DNA of 64,000 nucleotides from NCBI RefSeq assembly GCF_003573695.1, contig NW_020639929.1, forward strand, positions 1,206,406-1,270,405, in the 5' to 3' direction. Position 1 is the stretch's first letter. Every line of letters starts with the position of its first letter. Below, one piece after another: positions 49,861 through 60,600 of the stretch. A program made the translations under genes and the position numbers. The stretch is from Papaver somniferum. Its lineage: Eukaryota; Streptophyta; Magnoliopsida; Ranunculales; Papaveraceae. The notes beneath the pieces are model-generated. The model saw nothing but the letters and a program-made list of their open reading frames with translations. It did no database searches and was not told the DNA's origin.

Positions 49861-50856
49861 TTTTCAAAATTTGACTTAAAGTCAGGATATTGGCAAATTC
49901 AAATCGCAGAAAAAGACAAGTATAAAACTGCATTTACGGTTCCCTTTGGACATTATGAATGGAATGTTGGTTTAAAAAATGCTCCATCAGAATTTCAACA
50001 TATTATAAATAACATATTTAATTCTTATTCAACTTTTACAATTGTATACATTGTTGATGTATTAATATATTCTGAATCAATTGATCAACATTTTAAACAC
50101 TTATAAATATTCCTCAAAATAGTAAAACAGGCCGGATTAGTGGTATCTGCAAAAAAGATGAAAATATTTCAAACCCAGGTTAGATTCCTTGGTCACAATA
50201 TTAATAAAGGTACTATAATACCTATAGAACGGGCTATATCCTTTGCTGATAAATTTCCTGATGAAATCAAGGATAAAAAACAATTACAAAGATTCTTAGG
50301 AAGCTTAAATTATATAGCAGATTTTTATAAGGATTTAGCTAAGGATAGCAAACCTCTACATGCAAGATTACGGAAAAACCCTGCTAATTGGAGCAGTGAA
50401 CATACAACTGCTGTTATAAAAATCAAAGCTAAAGCTAAAGAATTGCCATGCCTAACTATAGCGAATCCAACAGCCTACAAAATAGTTGAGACTGATGCTT
50501 CAAATGTCGGATATGGAGGAATCGTTAAACAAAGGATTCATAATAAAAAACAATTAGTAAGATATACCTCAGGTGTATGGAAATCGGCACAACAAAATTA
50601 CTCAACCATTAAAAAAGAAATATTGGCAATAATTCACTGTGTTACTAAATTTGAAAGTGATTTGTTAAACCAGGAATTTCTTATTAGAGTGGATTGTCAG
50701 GCAGCTAAGGAAGTATTGGTAAAGGATGTTAAAAATTTAGCCTCTCGGCAATTTTTTGCAAGATGGCAAGCCATTTTATCAGCGTTTGATTTCAAAATTA
50801 AATATATAAAAGGTGAAACTAATTCTCTACCTGATTTCTTGACTCGTGAATTTTAG
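49861..50856 (+). pseudogene. Viral RT-RNase H fragment, right (inverted) arm
   Basis: Mirror copy of the left-arm fragment with more damage. Three codons are deleted near 49969, one of the two active-site aspartates is replaced by valine (about 50056), and there are a stop at 50104-50106 and another at the end of RNase H (50854-50856). Several differences from the left arm are G-to-A (Asp to Asn, Glu to Lys), as expected from deamination of methylated cytosine. Confidence 0.8.
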
Positions 50857-51163
50857 CAGGGGAAGCATGGACTGCCAGATAACTAGGGGAAAGGCTCCTC
50901 AATTTTCTTACCCATCTCCTAATAAAAGGAACAAAAGTAATCCTATTATGATTAAAGGAAACCCAAATAAGGGAAAACAATATTCTTCTTCAGAAGAAAA
51001 GTCGGCATTTATAATGTCCACATCAATACCGCTTTTAGCGGTAGAAACAGAACATGCTAACAGAGATCCTGCAGAAGTTGCAAGAATGTACTTAAAAGAG
51101 CATATTTTACCACATTATGGTAAAACTAGAGAGTTTTATGAAACAATACTCATAGAGACATGA
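50846..51163 (+). pseudogene. Viral ORF segment downstream of RNase H, right arm
   Basis: 105-codon mirror of the ORF at 48514-48831, ending at a TGA. It overlaps the end of the polymerase frame by 11 bases. Confidence 0.5.
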
Positions 51164-51506
51164 TCTATCCTTTTAACACATAACACGGCCAACAGTAATG
51201 GTAATGGTCCTCCTGCGTTCTCCAAGCTTGTTATTCTTAAGGTATTATCATACCGAGATTGGGGAATGAACCCTCATGGGTTAAAAAAAATTCAATGATC
51301 ACCCCCATATCAAACCGAGATCATATTCTTATACTGATTATATTAAAGCATGGACACATATTTTTTGCTATCAAACTCAGAGATTCTCTCATTCCTGGTA
51401 TATTGGTTTTAAACTCAATACAATCAAAGAGCTACGAAATTGGTTCAGAGCATGGCTAAGTATCTGGGGGCCATGCCCGGAGATTTTACCTGCATATATT
51501 GTAGAT

Positions 51507-51995
51507 ATGTTAAATAAGTTTATCAAGGCTAATAGCCAATCTTATGATATAAGAAGATTAATGCAGTGGTTCTTTATACTGTATGAAATCCCATGGATTC
51601 TAAGATGGAATTATTCGATTCCACAAGATAATGATCCTGATTGGGATTATATCCCTTATTTAGAAAGGCAATTATATATCAAATGGTGGGAAAGATGTAA
51701 TGCAGCACATCTACAACCATCTACATTTAACATGCAGTTTGTTGCAGCTCAGTTTATGGTATCGGCATCAACCACCTCAATGCCGATGGAATTCTCAACC
51801 CACATACTCGCACTAAAGCATAGGCATGGGGACTTGTCAAAGGAAGAATTTAAGAAGCAGATTTTGGAGACACTTGATAACGAAGATTTGGGTTCTCAAC
51901 CGTCCTCGTCAAAAACCTTTGAGGAAGAAGAGATAAAATCGGAAAATACAGAAGACCTAAATGCAAATGGTGATGATTGCTTTGGAATGATTTAG
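51507..51995 (+). pseudogene. Viral 3'-terminal ORF, right arm
   Basis: 162 uninterrupted codons from the first ATG used. Similarity to the left arm begins upstream near 51200, so this is the end of a longer protein whose earlier part (51170-51500) is frameshifted. The C-terminus is acidic (EEEEIKSE). Confidence 0.5.
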
Positions 51996-52213
51996 GGTTT
52001 AAATGGTTCGAAGAAGATAGAAAAATTCTAATTATTTTCCGGCAAAAAGTTGGTCAACTTTTCATCAACAGGAAGCAGGATCGACTCCACTATTCATCAA
52101 TGACACGTATTTGCTTCAAAATAGTAAAAGTGAAAAGGTTTAATATTTTCCAAAAAAGAGAAAAAAGGTAAATCTTATCTAAGATTTCCACCTTATATAT
52201 GTCTTCCACTTGT

Positions 52214-52447
52214 CTACCACTTATAGGTTGTTGTAATTATAGATATGGTCTTTTCTACAGTTTTAATTGCGTAATCACTTCTGAATTGAAAAGATCCTTT
52301 CTTATATACTTCATTAACTGGAACTTTAGGAATATTCCAATTTTGTAATTGTTTTTCAATGTCATGCATTATGACCTCTTCTGAATTAAGGGTTATTTTA
52401 TTTTTCAAACTATTTTTCTTTGAAAACGATCTGACAAAGCTAGCCAT
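52214..52447 (-). pseudogene. N-terminus of the first viral ORF, truncated at the inversion junction
   Basis: Starts at ATG 52447, 119 bases downstream of the primer site in viral sense, and reads basic sequence (MASFVRSFSKKNS). Viral sequence ends near 52246, where the inverted arm begins; the last codons are read from junction sequence. This is the start of a polyprotein whose remainder is missing. Confidence 0.6.
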
Positions 52448-52565
52448 AATTAGGGTTTATAAAGCTGTAAACGGTCAACAAGAATCAATGCTCTAATTTT
52501 TTAAAGAGGTTTTATTTTACGAGCTCACTGCGACTAATATTTAGCACTTTATCTCCCCTTTTAAA

Positions 52566-52579
52566 TGGCTCTGATACCA
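52566..52579 (-). promoter_or_regulatory. Viral minus-strand primer-binding site (initiator tRNA-Met)
   Basis: The minus strand reads TGGTATCAGAGCCA, a perfect complement to the 3' end of plant initiator tRNA-Met, in the leader upstream of the first viral ORF. Caulimovirids start reverse transcription here. Confidence 0.85.
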
Positions 52580-52616
52580 AAACATTCCCAGGTTTTATAT
52601 TATATAAGAAAGATAA

Positions 52617-53061
52617 TTTAAGAAATGACTAATACAAAATTTAAAGAAATGAAATCTTCATAATATCTTCATAATTAAAATAAACTTAAAAAAGAAATGA
52701 AATCTTCATAATTAAAATAAACTTAAAACATAGATAACGAGTAGAGATACTTACAAAGTAGTCTTTTATTCCTTTTAGATAACACACCAAACAACTTCAG
52801 ATTCACACTAAGAACATGAAAACACTCACAAACTATCACTCTCAAAATAGGAAACACTCAGAAACTTTCACTCTCAAACTTATAAACAACGACTCTTGAA
52901 AACTAAAAACTTGCTCTTTCCTTTTCCCTTAACGGGTATTTATATAGGAGAAAGTTTGCAAGAAACAAAAGAGATAAGATTTTCTTTTTTGAGAATCCTA
53001 TCTATAATTACAACAACGTATAAGTGGTAGACAAGTGGAAGACATATCTAAGGTGGAAATA
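52617..53061 (-). promoter_or_regulatory. Viral intergenic/promoter region, right copy
   Basis: Direct repeat of 47104-47500. A TATA box (tatataaata) lies at 52946-52937 on the minus strand. It contains its own 40-bp tandem duplication of gaaatcttcataattaaaat (about 52648-52735). Confidence 0.6.
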
Positions 53062-53740
53062 TATATATCATGGGCTGTTTTGGGGTATCTTCTTGTGGGA
53101 ACTGAATAATGTTTTGCTTTGTGTATATCTAAACTATGGTTTGACTTTTAAATGTATGCAGTATTGCATTCTAAAATCTCTTTGTTGCTGAATCTAATTG
53201 TATCATTAGGAATCGTGTCACATAGAGCTTCCTACTGTGTGTACTGTGTAATACTAATAAGTTTTCAAATGATATCTACAAGGCTGGCATGGACAGTAAT
53301 TGATTTTATTTTACTACTGTGTGTTCAACCTTGTTACGAAACATTATTTAAGTGTACTGTATACTCACTACCATATGTTTCATTTTGGATTTTGGAACTG
53401 GTTTAATTTAATTTAAGTTTGGATTTATGCAGTGAACTATTACGCGTAGTTAACGTCTGCTACACTGATTTCCCAACATTTTTATGGGTAAGGATGTACA
53501 CATTTTCTACCATTGTGGGCTCTTTAATTATTTTATTTTGTATAAATATTTTCGCATTTACATACCATTTTAGATTTTCAAGTCACGTAACGAGGGTTTG
53601 TCCTTGCCGGACGGGTTGAAATCCAGCCCGTTCGAAGGAAAAATTCACCAGTATGCTACAACATTCCTTAATTTATAAATGTATTTGTTCATGAGTATGA
53701 GATCATACTTAACCGATTTTAGAACGACTAAGTTTGCAAA

Positions 53741-53930
53741 TGGGCACGCAAACTTAAGTTCCGGACTTTTGGTCTTGTCCAGCCGTTTGCAAACGGGTAT
53801 GTGTACTGTTGTCCCGGACCGTAACTCAGGTAGAACCGTTCGCATATTGGTATGCAAACTTGGTTCCCGGACTTTAACAGTTAAAACAGTTTGCATATTG
53901 GTATGCATACTGTGTTATATCCAGACAAAG
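53741..53930. repeat. Palindromic GCATA(C/T)TGGTATGC array, E1 5' LTR copy
   Basis: Counterpart of 28782-29012, with several palindromes weakened by C-to-T changes (gcatattggtatgc at 53841 and 53891). Confidence 0.75.
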
Positions 53931-54595
53931 GTTAATTGTTTTAAACTCTCATTTCAATCATTGAAACATCCCTAGAAGACGACAATAACTGTCTTAGACA
54001 AACTATTAGATTATCAGTAATTTTCAAGTGATCGAATGATCAATTCGAAACATTCCGAGTCAACACCAAATGACTGTCTGACACAAATCATGTAAGATGT
54101 TTCAAGGCAATTTTAACATGATCATCTTTTGACTTATTATTTAGTTTCCAACAAATAAATTGTTTCCAACTAATTAAACTCGTCAAGAATAATGATGAAC
54201 GTAGTTAAAGAAAAAAGCTTCCAACACATATTTCGAGAGATAGATAAGCGAGATAAACTCGGCTCGAAATATCAAATGTGTATAATATAAAAGTCTATAT
54301 AGCTATACGATTTAGTCTCATTAGGAGATAAAATAAAATAGACTTCTGAGTGATATATAAGTTTTAGTCTCCACATATCTTTTGTTGATGAAGTTCCTCC
54401 AAGCTCTCCTCGGAAGATCTTCGTCTTCAATTGATGAATGTCGTGAAGTCTAAATCTCAACTACACATTCTATCCTAATCCGAGAAGTAGCTATAAGTAA
54501 ACTAGAAATCAAGACTTATAGTCTTGATCACCTAAACTTGACAAACAAGCTTGAGATAACAACGCTTGCGAGTTCGACCGAGCAGTGCTCTAACA

Positions 54596-55369
54596 GTTTT
54601 CCTTGACACTTCATCCTCTTGTGAAAACCATTGCTTCTCAATGCAAACTTGATTTACATGCTTGGTACCTTGATGATGGGACAATTATTGGTGACACTTT
54701 CGAGGTGGCCAAAGCTCTGAGCATCATAGAATTTGATGGCCTGGGTAGAGGTTTACATCTTAATATAAAAAAAACGGAGATCTTTCAGCCTACTGTTGAT
54801 CCTAGAAGTTGTGATGAAGATGTTTTTCCTCGAGATATTGGCAGACCAACTAATGGTGTTAAACTTTTTGGGGACCTGCGAGTTTGGATTTGAATTTTAT
54901 TAGTGGCATGGTGCTGAGTATGGTTCACAAGACCATCCAGCTAATGTCCTCCATCAAAAAACTCAAAGACCCTCAGAGGGAGATGTTATTACTTCGCAAC
55001 TGCACTGGTGTGTCTAGATTATATTTTGCTATGCGTATCACCAACCCTGCAGCTTTACAACAAGCCACTGAATTGTTCGATGATCATTTGTTTCAGTATT
55101 TGAGACTTCTTTTCACTGGTGATGGGGCAGGTTTCGGTCCTTTGCAACAGCGAATCGCTACGTTTCCCATCAAAGATGGTGACCTTGGCATTTATACCAT
55201 TACCGACGCCTGTAGCTATTGTTATCTCGCATCTCAGAGCCAGACGGTTTCGGTACAAAAGGTGATTCCTGCAGAGCTTAAGACCAGGGCTAACACAACA
55301 AGTCATGTTATTTCTTTTTTCCAAATGTATAATCTAGGTAGTGGACTCGAGGGGTTCTTCCGAACTTAA
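54596..55369 (+). pseudogene. Reverse-transcriptase-like gene, 3' half (split by E1)
   Basis: Continues the protein left at 25655: HPLVKTIASQCKL, then the active site HAWYLDDGTIIGD (about 54658). LNIKKTEIFQPT, PRDIGRPTNGVKL and, after a frameshift near 54875, NFISG, LLLRNCTGVSRL and KDGDLGIYTITD follow. All these blocks are conserved in order in the YLDD RT family. The frame ends at TAA 55367-55369, before the zinc-finger and C-terminal part usual in family members, so this copy is truncated as well as split and frameshifted. Confidence 0.75.
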
Positions 55370-57587
55370 GTCCATATTAGCCCTCTCATGGGTCCATCAG
55401 TAGCTTCTGACTTTGAGGAGGGGTTTAAGAGTACAATGATCAGAGAAAGGAGATAAAATCCAAAATTCTATAAGTTTTTTTACTTCTTTTTATTTTATAT
55501 TATTGTGTGAACCCCATTAGCATCAGTAGCTAAATTTATTTTTGATTGAGGATGAATTCCTAGTTCTTGACATGATTTAAGTTCAATTATACCTTGAACT
55601 TTTCCACGTGACTACCGATTGTTTTTATTATTGTGAATGTTTATGCTTGAATGATTGGTTGTTTGGATGCACACCAAATTGATTTGTGATTCAATCTAAA
55701 TCTAGTAGAAATTAGTGGATACCTAATAGTTTCTTGACTCTGTACGCAAGTAGAGAATACAAGACCCTGCACAGTTCAAAACGCCAGCTCACGTATGCAC
55801 GTGTAGCTCGGGAGGAAATCCTATAACCATAATATCTAAAGTGAACATTGAAAATGAAAGAAATGAATTTTCAAACAGCAAAATCCCTATAAATAGAAAA
55901 ATCAAAAGTCTGAAGATCACTTAATTTAACTTTTGATTACCGCAAAAATTCCAAGATATTTGTATTTTCCCCGAGTAAAATGTTTCACATCTCTCACTTG
56001 ATCTCAACTTTACTACACAACAATATTCCAACAAACTCATTTGTCATCTCTCATCACTACACAACATGTTTTTTCTACAATTTAGTTTTTTCCATATAAC
56101 AATATACAACACAACTAAACACGCAAACAAGTGAGACCCACATTCTTTCAAAAACAACAACAAAAAAAACCCTACAATTTGTATGGTTTTTATACATAAA
56201 GTATTAATGAACCGTCCAAATACACTATACCGCAACCAGCTCTCACATACAACTAAATGGTGTATTTCATGACATCCAGTGAAGGACTCGCACTCCCCAA
56301 AAAGGTTTACCATCCAATTTTGGGTATTTTGGGGAGGGCGTGTTTTGGAGTGATCTTTCACACAGGTTATTCAGTATCATTATTTTTTTCCAACTCAACT
56401 AATTCTTCTAAATCTAACTTATTACATCTGACATAAAAATTATTAAACAATAGGAATCTAGTTATGCACCCAACTACTTAGACACATGATTGTAACTTAT
56501 TCAAACCAATGTAGTCAATCTCAGCCGTCTCGGCCGAAATCTCGTCGGGATTCTCGATCTCGATCCATGGCCGAGACGAGTCTCATAATTTCGAGGAGAC
56601 GAGATTTGTCCGATAAACTCGCCGTAACGGTCGAGATTCCTCTGAGATGCGATTGAGATTAGCAAAGACAAGCTTAACATATAAAACTTTAGTAACAAAA
56701 TTCAAATCCAACTGAAAAATTTGTTTGTTTGTTGCTTTTTCCCTTAACTTTTTAAAAGTCGGAATTGTTTCTTTATATCTATATACAAGCTTAGATAGCA
56801 TATGTAAAGTATGCAAACTACTTGATATTTATGTATATTATAGGTATAAAATATGAAACTAAAAATTCCAAAATTTCACCAAGAATCTTTCCAAGTTGAA
56901 TTTGTCTCAGTATCTCGGTCCCGGTCAAAGCAAGAACAAGACCCCAAATAGACTACAATGACACATCTAAGTCAGTTGTATAAGCCGAATCGGACGCCAG
57001 AAACATGAAAAAACAAATATAATCCGATCTCTAACAACATGTTTTTTTTTTGCTGACTCGGTGTCTGGATCTGACTCGGCACGAGTCAGATATCAGTCCG
57101 TTTGTTTTGAATCAGATCAAACTCAGTGATCTAAGTCAGACCTAACCCCTGATTCAGACCCACTTAAGTCAGCCAATAAAATACTCCTGTCTCATGGGAA
57201 CAAACCAATGCCTCATATTTTTGAGTCAGATCTGTTAAACATCAAAAGTTCGAGTCAGATCCAAGTAAACAAAGATGCTAATCTCAACGGTGAAAATAAA
57301 GTTGACTATCAAAAGTTCGATGTGAGTTGATACATCAGAAACAAGAGGAGCTCCACGTTGATACGTAGTGGAAGAGAAAACACATTTCCTTTTTTTCCAA
57401 CAGATCCCCAAATTCACTTCTATTCAAAACCCTAATTTCTCTTTTTCCTCACATTTCCTCCCGATCGAGAAATCCAAAAACCTAGATTTCGTTTCCTCAA
57501 ATTCGATTCTTCTGAGTGAAGAATTTGACTTAGCAAGAGGAGGAAATAAAATTGGATATTTTTTCTGTAATTTTTTTTGAACAAGAG
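55370..57587. other. Intergenic region upstream of the kinase gene
   Basis: No gene supported. Features seen: an inverted pair around ccgtctcggccg and ggccgagacgag (56525-56580) in a ctcgatctcg-rich block, a perfect 10-bp-arm palindrome at 57069-57091, and repeats of gagtcagatc/gatctgactc (57055-57265). The last about 250 bp are the probable kinase promoter and leader, CT-rich (57385-57470). Confidence 0.4.
57069..57091. repeat. Perfect hairpin palindrome
   Basis: Arms atctgactcg (57069-57078) and cgagtcagat (57082-57091) around a 3-bp loop; further tgactcggca-like copies lie around it. Confidence 0.8.
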
Positions 57588-57605
57588 ATGAGATTTAATG
57601 GATGA
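57588..57605 (+). promoter_or_regulatory. Upstream ORF 1 of the kinase leader
   Basis: ATG AGA TTT AAT GGA TGA: five codons ending 9 bases before the main start. It could lower translation of the kinase. Confidence 0.5.
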
Positions 57606-57627
57606 AGAAGAACAATGCCAGAGTTAA
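57598..57627 (+). promoter_or_regulatory. Upstream ORF 2, overlapping the kinase start
   Basis: ATG at 57598 opens nine codons (MDEEEQCQS) that end in TAA at 57625-57627, in a different frame and overlapping the main ATG at 57615. Overlapping uORFs usually repress the main frame. Confidence 0.5.
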
Positions 57628-60600
57628 GGAGTGGAGCTCGTAGAGGTAGACCAGTAAAACCTAAAATCAAACAAGAAGTAGAAGAAGAAAAAGTGATTGT
57701 TGAGCCTAGAAGAAGAAGTAGAAGAGCAACAGCAGTTATTACAGCTACAGCGACTGATAAGAAGAATAAACAAGTTGTAATTGATGGTAATGATAATGTT
57801 GATGATAACAAGAGTAAGAGATTGATTGTTCAGAAACAAGAAACAGCAGCAGCAGCAGCAGCAGCAGAAGAAGAGTTGAAATTTGTAGAAGAAGAAGAGG
57901 ATTTGAAGGTTGAGAAACAAGAAGAAGAAGAGAAGATGGATAGTGGTGATGCTTGTAAGAGTAAAAGTGCTGATAAAGGTGTTGATGATGAAGGAAGTAC
58001 ACCTCCCATTCCTGAAAAGGTTAGGGTTTTGATTTTTAATTTTTGGATATTTTTTGGAGTTTTTGTAGCTGTGGATTACATTGTTCAGTGACAATTATTG
58101 AAAATTTGTTGTTGATTACTTGTTGGTTTGTTAATTTGTTGGTGTAGGTTACAGTGGGAGGTTCACCAATGTATAAAATTGAGAAAAAGCTAGGTAAAGG
58201 AGGATTTGGTCAGGTATATGTTGGTAGAAGGGTTTCAGGTGGAAGTGGGACTTCTGGTCCAACTGCTGTAGAGGTATGTATAGACATTGTTGGTTTTGAT
58301 TTGATGATGATCAGTGTTATATTGTGTTGATTTTGTTGTTCTGAATTCATTTGGCTTGAATTTGTGTTGCAGGTGGCTTTAAAGTTTGAGCATAGAACTA
58401 GTAAGGGATGTAACTATGGACCTCCGTATGAGTGGCAGGTCTACAAGTGAGTTTCGTGTTCCCTTGATTTGAATTTTGTGAATGTAGCTTATTGATGGAT
58501 GAACATGTAGAATTGTGTGTTTACAATTTTTTTTGTTTGTTTTGCGCAGCACACTTGGTGGTAGTCATGGGGTGCCGAGAGTTCATTACAAGGGAAAGCA
58601 AGGGGATTTTTATATCATGGTATGTTCTGGTTGGTTTGTGCTAACAAGGGAGGCTGTTTCAGCACTTCAGTGTATATACATGCGTGCATTTTGTACATGA
58701 TTATGTGACAACACTCCCTTTTTTTTACAGGTTATGGATATGTTAGGTCCAAGTTTGTGGGATGTCTGGAATAACAACTCCCATACGTAAGTTTCTCTTA
58801 GAAATAAATTGTAAATATGTTTGTGAGGTTTGCTTAGTAGTTAGTCGTTTGACATGAGATTCTTATATCCAATTTTGTTGGTGCCACTGTTCACAGAATG
58901 TCCATTGAAATGGTTGCATGTATTGCCATCGAAGCAATCTCTATACTGGAGAAGATGCACTCAAGAGGGTCAGGCCATTTCCTTAAAGTTTTATTTGTAT
59001 TTTTGGGAATCTGTAGTAGTTTCAGTTTAGCCAGCGATGAAGTTGTGTATCCCTCTGCAGAATAATTATGATTTTTACAACTATGCAGGTACGTGCATGG
59101 GGATGTAAAGCCAGAGAACTTTTTGCTTGGAACCCCAGGGACGCATGAAGAAAAGAAACTGTTCCTAGTTGATCTTGGATTAGGTACATTGGATTCTCTA
59201 TATCTGTCTCAATTTGCAACAATATCTAGGACCTTTAGTATCTGACTCTCTCAAATTTTACTGCTATCAGCTACTAGGTGGCGAGATACTTCAACTGGTC
59301 AGCATGTGGAGTATGATCAGCGACCGGATATATTCAGGTGCATGGCCATATAAAGCTTATTTGTTTCTTTTGCCTGATAATGCTCATTTTGAGCTTATGT
59401 TGCATCTTGGAACTTTGAACTGGAACTTTTCAAAGTTCAATTTGTGACGTATTTTGATATGGCCAATCAGATTTCTTCTGAAAACTTCTCCTGTTATGGC
59501 ATGCTAATTTTTTTGTTGATACAGGGGAACAGTACGTTATGCTAGTGCTCATGCTCATTTAGGAAGAACTGGAAGCAGAAGAGACGACTTAGAGTCTCTT
59601 GCTTATACACTTGTTTTTCTTCTACGTGGTCGTCTTCCTTGGCAAGGATACCAGGCAAGGCATTTCCATATTTTTCTATACTCATGTAATTTCCCGTTTG
59701 TATCTTTTCACTCATCTAGAAGCGTCTGTTGCAGGGAGATAATAAAGGATTTCTCGTCTGCAAGAAAAAGATGGCTACATCTCCAGATTCACTTTGTTGC
59801 TTCTGTCCACAGCCATTTCGACAGTTTGTTGAATATGTTGTCAACCTGAAATTCGATGAGGAACCTAACTATCCAAAATATATTTCCCTCTTTGATGGGA
59901 TTGTTGGGCCGAATCCAGATATCAGGCCAATTAACACGGATGGGGCACAAAAGGTAGTCATTTGATACTACTGCTCTATTGCTTTCACTCCAGTCGTTTT
60001 CCTTTTCTTTTCTTGCTTTCTATGTCGACTATTATGGATTCCAATTTGGGTATCATGATATTGTCTAATGTGTAATTATTTTCTGTAAAGCTGATATTCC
60101 AGGTTGGTCATAAGAGAGGCCGATTCACTATGGAAGAAGAGGATGACGAGCAACCAAAGAAGAAGGTACGGCTGGGGATGCCTGCAAATCAATGGATGAG
60201 TGTCTACAATGCTCGCCGACCTATGAAGCAAAGGTATACTACACAGGATAGATTCACACATACTCTACGCTGTTATTCCAATTCTTCACATGACATGAAA
60301 TGAAATGATCATCTTGTATTTTCTTCTTTTAGGTATCACTATAATGTCGCTGATGTGAGGCTTTCTCAGCACATTGACAAAGGAAATGAAGATGGACTGT
60401 ATATCAGTTCTGTAGCTTCTTCTTCAAACCTTTGGGCATTGATTATGGACGCTGGTACTGGTTTCAGTTCCCAAGTATACGAGCTCTCTCCCCATTTTCT
60501 TCACAAAGTGAGTTCTTTCTATTCCATATTTCAGAGCTTAGGTAAATTTCTCCTTTTTAGTGTCGAAGGCGACATTCTAACCCTTTCTCTGGGTCTTCTT

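Larger units (their letters stand above)
47438..52245. repeat. Giant inverted repeat: arms 47438-49826 and 49861-52245, spacer 34 bp
   Basis: The left arm (2389 bp) and right arm (2385 bp) are reverse complements at an estimated 97-98% identity. The inner ends are cctgactttaagtcaaattt (left) and its complement (right). The outer ends meet in tatctataat/attatagata. The arms contain RT-RNase H, two downstream ORFs and part of the intergenic region. A read-through transcript from either side would fold into a hairpin of about 2.4 kb. Confidence 0.92.
47104..53061 (-). mobile_element. Endogenous pararetrovirus (Caulimoviridae-like), rearranged and palindromic
   Basis: The reverse transcriptase/RNase H coding region, a Met-tRNA primer site and a TATA-driven intergenic region with no LTRs identify a caulimovirid. 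The outer parts are in minus-strand sense: promoter, leader and first-ORF start at the right (53061-52246), and RT-RNase H to promoter at the left (49860-47104). Between them lies an inverted copy in plus sense (49861-52245). The flanks are TA-rich (tatatatat at 46980-47015 and 53062-53070), as reported for endogenous florendoviruses, so that genus is a candidate. Stops, frameshifts and the rearrangement make it replication-dead as it stands. The outer boundaries are accurate to about 50 bp. Confidence 0.8.
44129..53660. mobile_element. Large LTR-like insertion in the E1 5' LTR, itself split by a pararetrovirus
   Basis: It begins (t)gtaacgttcgtagaaac and ends gtatgctaca, flanked by gcatt (44124-44128) and acatt (53661-53665), a 5-bp duplication with one mismatch. 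Removing the viral insert leaves about 3.5 kb of non-coding sequence. This contains the motifs acccctactgggttgtggc (about 46860) and ttgtccttgccggacgggt (about 53598), which I associate with ends of large plant LTRs. A solo LTR is the simplest reading. It carries a 37-bp tandem duplication and an array of diverged units of about 185 bp. Confidence 0.5.
25661..54595 (-). mobile_element. E1: LTR retrotransposon, non-autonomous, heavily nested, inserted in the RT-like gene
   Basis: The outer ends are tgaaaaacgg (left) and gctctaaca (right). In the element's own sense (minus strand) it begins TGTTAGAGCAC and ends in CA. The flanking gtttg (25656-25660) and gtttt (54596-54600) look like a 5-bp target duplication with one mismatch. 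The LTRs are 25661-29693 and 42531-54595; after removing their own insertions each is about 2.53-2.58 kb. A primer-binding site complementary to initiator tRNA-Met abuts the 5' LTR, and a purine-rich tract abuts the 3' LTR. The internal region keeps only gag-like frames and no protease, integrase or RT, so the element depends on a helper. About 130 bp of its internal region is missing where the inverted LTR sits. Confidence 0.8.
42531..54595 (-). repeat. E1 5' LTR (interrupted by 9.5 kb)
   Basis: Sequence 42531-44128 and 53661-54595 together reproduce the E1 3' LTR without its solo insertion. The junction falls in gattgcatt/cattccttaattt, uninterrupted in the other LTR at 28708-28720. Confidence 0.8.

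Noticed and set aside
47438..52245. Two independent virus insertions
   Set aside because: The arms end at the same two points and share one 34-bp centre, which fits a single rearrangement better than two insertions.
57624..58094. Long minus-strand frame rich in Leu/Phe/Cys opposite the kinase first exon
   Set aside because: It is the complement of the GAA/GCA-repeat coding sequence; no family and low complexity.
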